Shown piece after piece: positions 63,601 through 64,000 of a DNA stretch of 64,000 nucleotides. The notes below the pieces were generated by a model. That model was not told where the DNA came from. It saw nothing but the letters and a program-made list of their open reading frames with translations, and searched no databases. The stretch's first letter is position 1. The number at the start of each line of letters is the position of its first letter. Origin of the DNA: Candidatus Pseudobacter hemicellulosilyticus (GTDB lineage Bacteria > Bacteroidota > Bacteroidia > Chitinophagales > Chitinophagaceae); NCBI GenBank assembly GCA_029202545.1, contig CP119311.1:6634001-6698000 (forward strand), in the 5' to 3' direction. The translations under genes and the position numbers were made by a program.

Positions 63601-64000
63601 GAGGCCGAGGGAGCTCAGCTTGGTGGTGATAAAAGAAGAGTTCCGGCTGGAGGGATCGCTCACGATCCGCTGGTAGAGGTCGTTGGCCTCGTTGAACGGA
63701 TAGGGCTGGCTGGACAGGCTATTGACACTGGGGTTCCAGGGCTGGGATTCCCCCAGGTCCATCAGGCCTACCACATCACGGGTGTCTGTAGTGGAACCAT
63801 TCCTGTTGGTAACCCAGACCTCCATACGCAGGATCTGCACTTTGGAGGTCACCACCGGCAGTTTGGACATAGCCGTATTATAGTTGTTCCGGAAATACTG
63901 GGAAAGCAGGAAGTGCCGGTTTTCCTCATAGTCATGGGCCTTGAACTCGAAAGCCATATTGGCGGCGCCGCCCTGGAGGGACATGGACTGCTGCTGGGAA
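57697..64000 (-). CDS. sprA: SprA, type IX secretion translocon / gliding motility protein (5' end outside window)
   Basis: About 2100 codons to the stop at 57697; the frame is still open at the right edge, and the first in-window Met (63984) is internal, so the N-terminus and signal peptide are missing. SprA forms the very large outer-membrane barrel through which type IX substrates leave the cell. Visible traits: very large size, repeated SprA-type segments (LRMEVWVTNRNGSTTDTRDV; VEFIEFWMQDPYLMT; IRFIRMFLTGFEDSVILRFA), WFNELRLSELDEKGSWAALG, and a C-terminal half of amphipathic strands ending in NTRAGVQIRIALQ. The gene at 53298-56009 encodes a likely substrate. Confidence 0.95.
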   Translation of the reverse strand, partial: SQQQSMSLQGGAANMAFEFKAHDYEENRHFLLSQYFRNNYNTAMSKLPVVTSKVQILRMEVWVTNRNGSTTDTRDVVGLMDLGESQPWNPSVNSLSSQPYPFNEANDLYQRIVSDPSSRNSSFITTKLSSLGLSPVQDFEKTFARKLAATDYYFNPQVGFLSLNQPLQADEVLGVAFQYSYNGRIYQVGEFSQDVTPDTTAAKSGTQKIFFLKLLKATSQRTNLPLWDLMMKNVYALKSKDESYLSSVQPGDFELNVLYEEPSLGQKRYLPEGPRSGTPIISLLNLDRLNARNDPMPDGMFDYIEGFTVISNQARIIFPYLEPFGRDMDSVAFNGSPPAVRDKYIYYPLYDTIKEIAKTFANLDRYIISGTAKGSSASEIYLNAYNIPQGSVIVTSGGQVLVEEVDYTVDYSAGSVKVINQAILNSGVPVNVSFENNASFGIQQRNFMGLRAEYQAIKNSHESLSIGGSMVRLGERPFFTKTLYNEDPIKNTMYGLDFNYRTEAPRLTRWLDKLPFYNATRMSTITAYGEGAYLKPGHPSQIGKGESGLIFIDDFEGSRNAIDLRFPLVSWGISSTPANNGLFPEATLMDSLDYGKNRARIAWYNIEPVLQDRRSGNNPVRGYENLLDPRIRPVNLTQIYPNRTPDIGQAQLVTFDLAYYPRERGPYNFDAIRVNADGKLQDPQDRWGGIMRGIDQVDFETGNVEFIEFWMQDPYLMTPASTGGQLYFNLGNISEDILKDGKRFFENGISGEVTKALEDNDTKWGKVPGNPIQVTQAFSNDPADRLLQDAGLDGLLNDAEREKFQNYLNQLAATFGVNSAVYQQALEDPASDDFRNYRDGYYDQTQTGILGRYKNINSPQGNSPVSTGQTNVTAFTLYPDQEEFNRDNTLNELEEYFQYKVDLRSSEFRVGHNFITDSIGFTPSGGTHEKWYLFRIPVAQYESKVGNIPDFKSIRFIRMFLTGFEDSVILRFAKLELVRNQWRRFSYELDTTGNYDPIPANTPTTFNQLAVNIEENNARSPIPYRTPPDVVRQQQLSNNNVNLLLNEQSLSIRVCNLLQNDSRGVFKTMNLDLRQYGKLQMYIHAESINSSGDIKDGELYGVLRLGNDLINNYYEIKIPLKMTSWGTSDAAAIWPADNELNLSLERLTQLKVSRNNSGNVTTYFKEQDSDGKEYAILGNPNLGEVRIFFLGVENRNRTDACTEVWFNELRLSELDEKGSWAALGRVDIELSDLGTLYIAGSARSAGFGTIEQRINERSREDYKQFDVAANLELGKLLPEKAGMSIPFYASYSRSVITPEYDPYDLDIKLKAKLAAAPGSQKDSIREDAVDIKTIKTFNFTNVKKNNTSGKKQQIWSIENVDVSYSYYNEQQHNALIEMNELTRHRAGLGYNYTSSPKYWEPAKRLIKSKSTWWNIVKDFNLNPLPSLLGFRADVNRQFGAYRARNVGGPKGGIPETYDKYFTFDRFYNLRWDLTRSFNVDFTATNRSWIDEDTGRLDKNEKTRMWENFWKGGRTISYQQSASFTYQLPTAKIPALDWTTVRASYVSTYDWIGASLIARELGNTISNSQQKILSAELDFTRLYSKSRLLRAFEEEGPVNRAPVPPGRGDTTSKGKPKRDRSQPLELDPSIKFAGRLLTMLKRIKIDYTENASATIYGYTDSTQLMGVNLRSRAPGLAFIFGKQPDTSFINNFAQKGWLSADSNFNLQNRQDYQQTLRINAQLIPVRDLTIDINLEKTFGKTYSELYKDTTGSGLNFTRMNPYAAGSFNVTFISYKTLFTKVQPNEVSTIFTKFQDYRLILSKRLAENNPYWQALPDNEKFLSDGYYNGYSRYAQDVLIPAFIAAYTGKNPQDVALVKQNNPNIRSNPFSGIMPKPNWRINYTGLSRLKALEKIFTNFTIEHGYTSTLGMNSFTSALLFRDDLRFGYPGFIDSSNNFIPYFLVPNITISEEFSPLINIDMSFTNQVNAKFELRKSRTLTLSLIDYQLAEMRSTQFTIGAGYRKRGAFSFIKWKGKRLENDASFRLDLSVRDDITSNSRLDQTQALPTSGNKTVMVNPSVDYVISNRVNIKLYFEQRVVTPKISSSPPITNTRAGVQIRIALQ

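Overview
The window comes from the chromosome of a Bacteroidota bacterium, most likely a member of the Chitinophagaceae. Supporting signs are two SusC/RagA systems, a SprA type IX secretion/gliding protein, a secreted protein with a type-B (gliding-associated) sorting domain, a DUF4105/Lnb-like protein, a transmembrane Reg_prop/Y_Y_Y regulator, and several promoters of the TTTG-N(17-21)-TAnnTTTG type that the phylum's primary sigma factor uses. The family-level placement is inference. I see no rRNA, tRNA, CRISPR array, prophage or complete insertion sequence.

Layout. 1-6560: an uptake locus of a SusC porin (running off the left edge) and a PKD lipoprotein, divergent from a one-protein transmembrane regulator. 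6672-14355: aspartate-family block, thrA-thrB-thrC on the minus strand and ppc on the plus strand, sharing one divergent region; in front of thrA lies a Thr/Ile-rich leader peptide that looks like a classical attenuation leader. 14664-23584: nitrogen block on the minus strand, gltB-gltD, then amt and an outer-membrane porin. 23585-28522: accessory stretch with a 78-bp tandem duplication, two paralogous lipoproteins, two paralogous coiled-coil membrane proteins built from 11-residue repeats, an orphan LytTR regulator, and a protein derived from an IS1595-type transposase that has lost its catalytic centre but keeps its HTH. 28523-35365: housekeeping genes (fused 2-oxoacid dehydrogenase E1, FAH-family enzyme, pth, rplY, prs, radC, DUF3467). 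35472-41131: a second susC-susD-DUF1735 operon. 41471-44436: two coupled outer-membrane proteins, one with a ComEA-like helix-hairpin-helix domain. 44621-57509: mostly plus-strand genes (folD, queE, an OmpA-family protein, dprA, guaB, Lnb-like, alpha/beta hydrolase, type IX secreted PKD protein, SDR, a small secreted protein). 57697-64000: sprA, running off the right edge.

Working together: Ppc makes oxaloacetate, which feeds aspartate into ThrA/B/C; GltBD and Amt supply the nitrogen. SprA would export the type-B-sorted PKD protein. The Lnb-like protein is a candidate for maturing the many lipoproteins here. Best candidates for new biology are the thr leader, the domesticated transposase with a palindrome just upstream of its gene, the repeat-length-variable coiled-coil pair, and the lipoprotein pair. 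Many long open frames lie antisense to real genes; I treated them as shadows.
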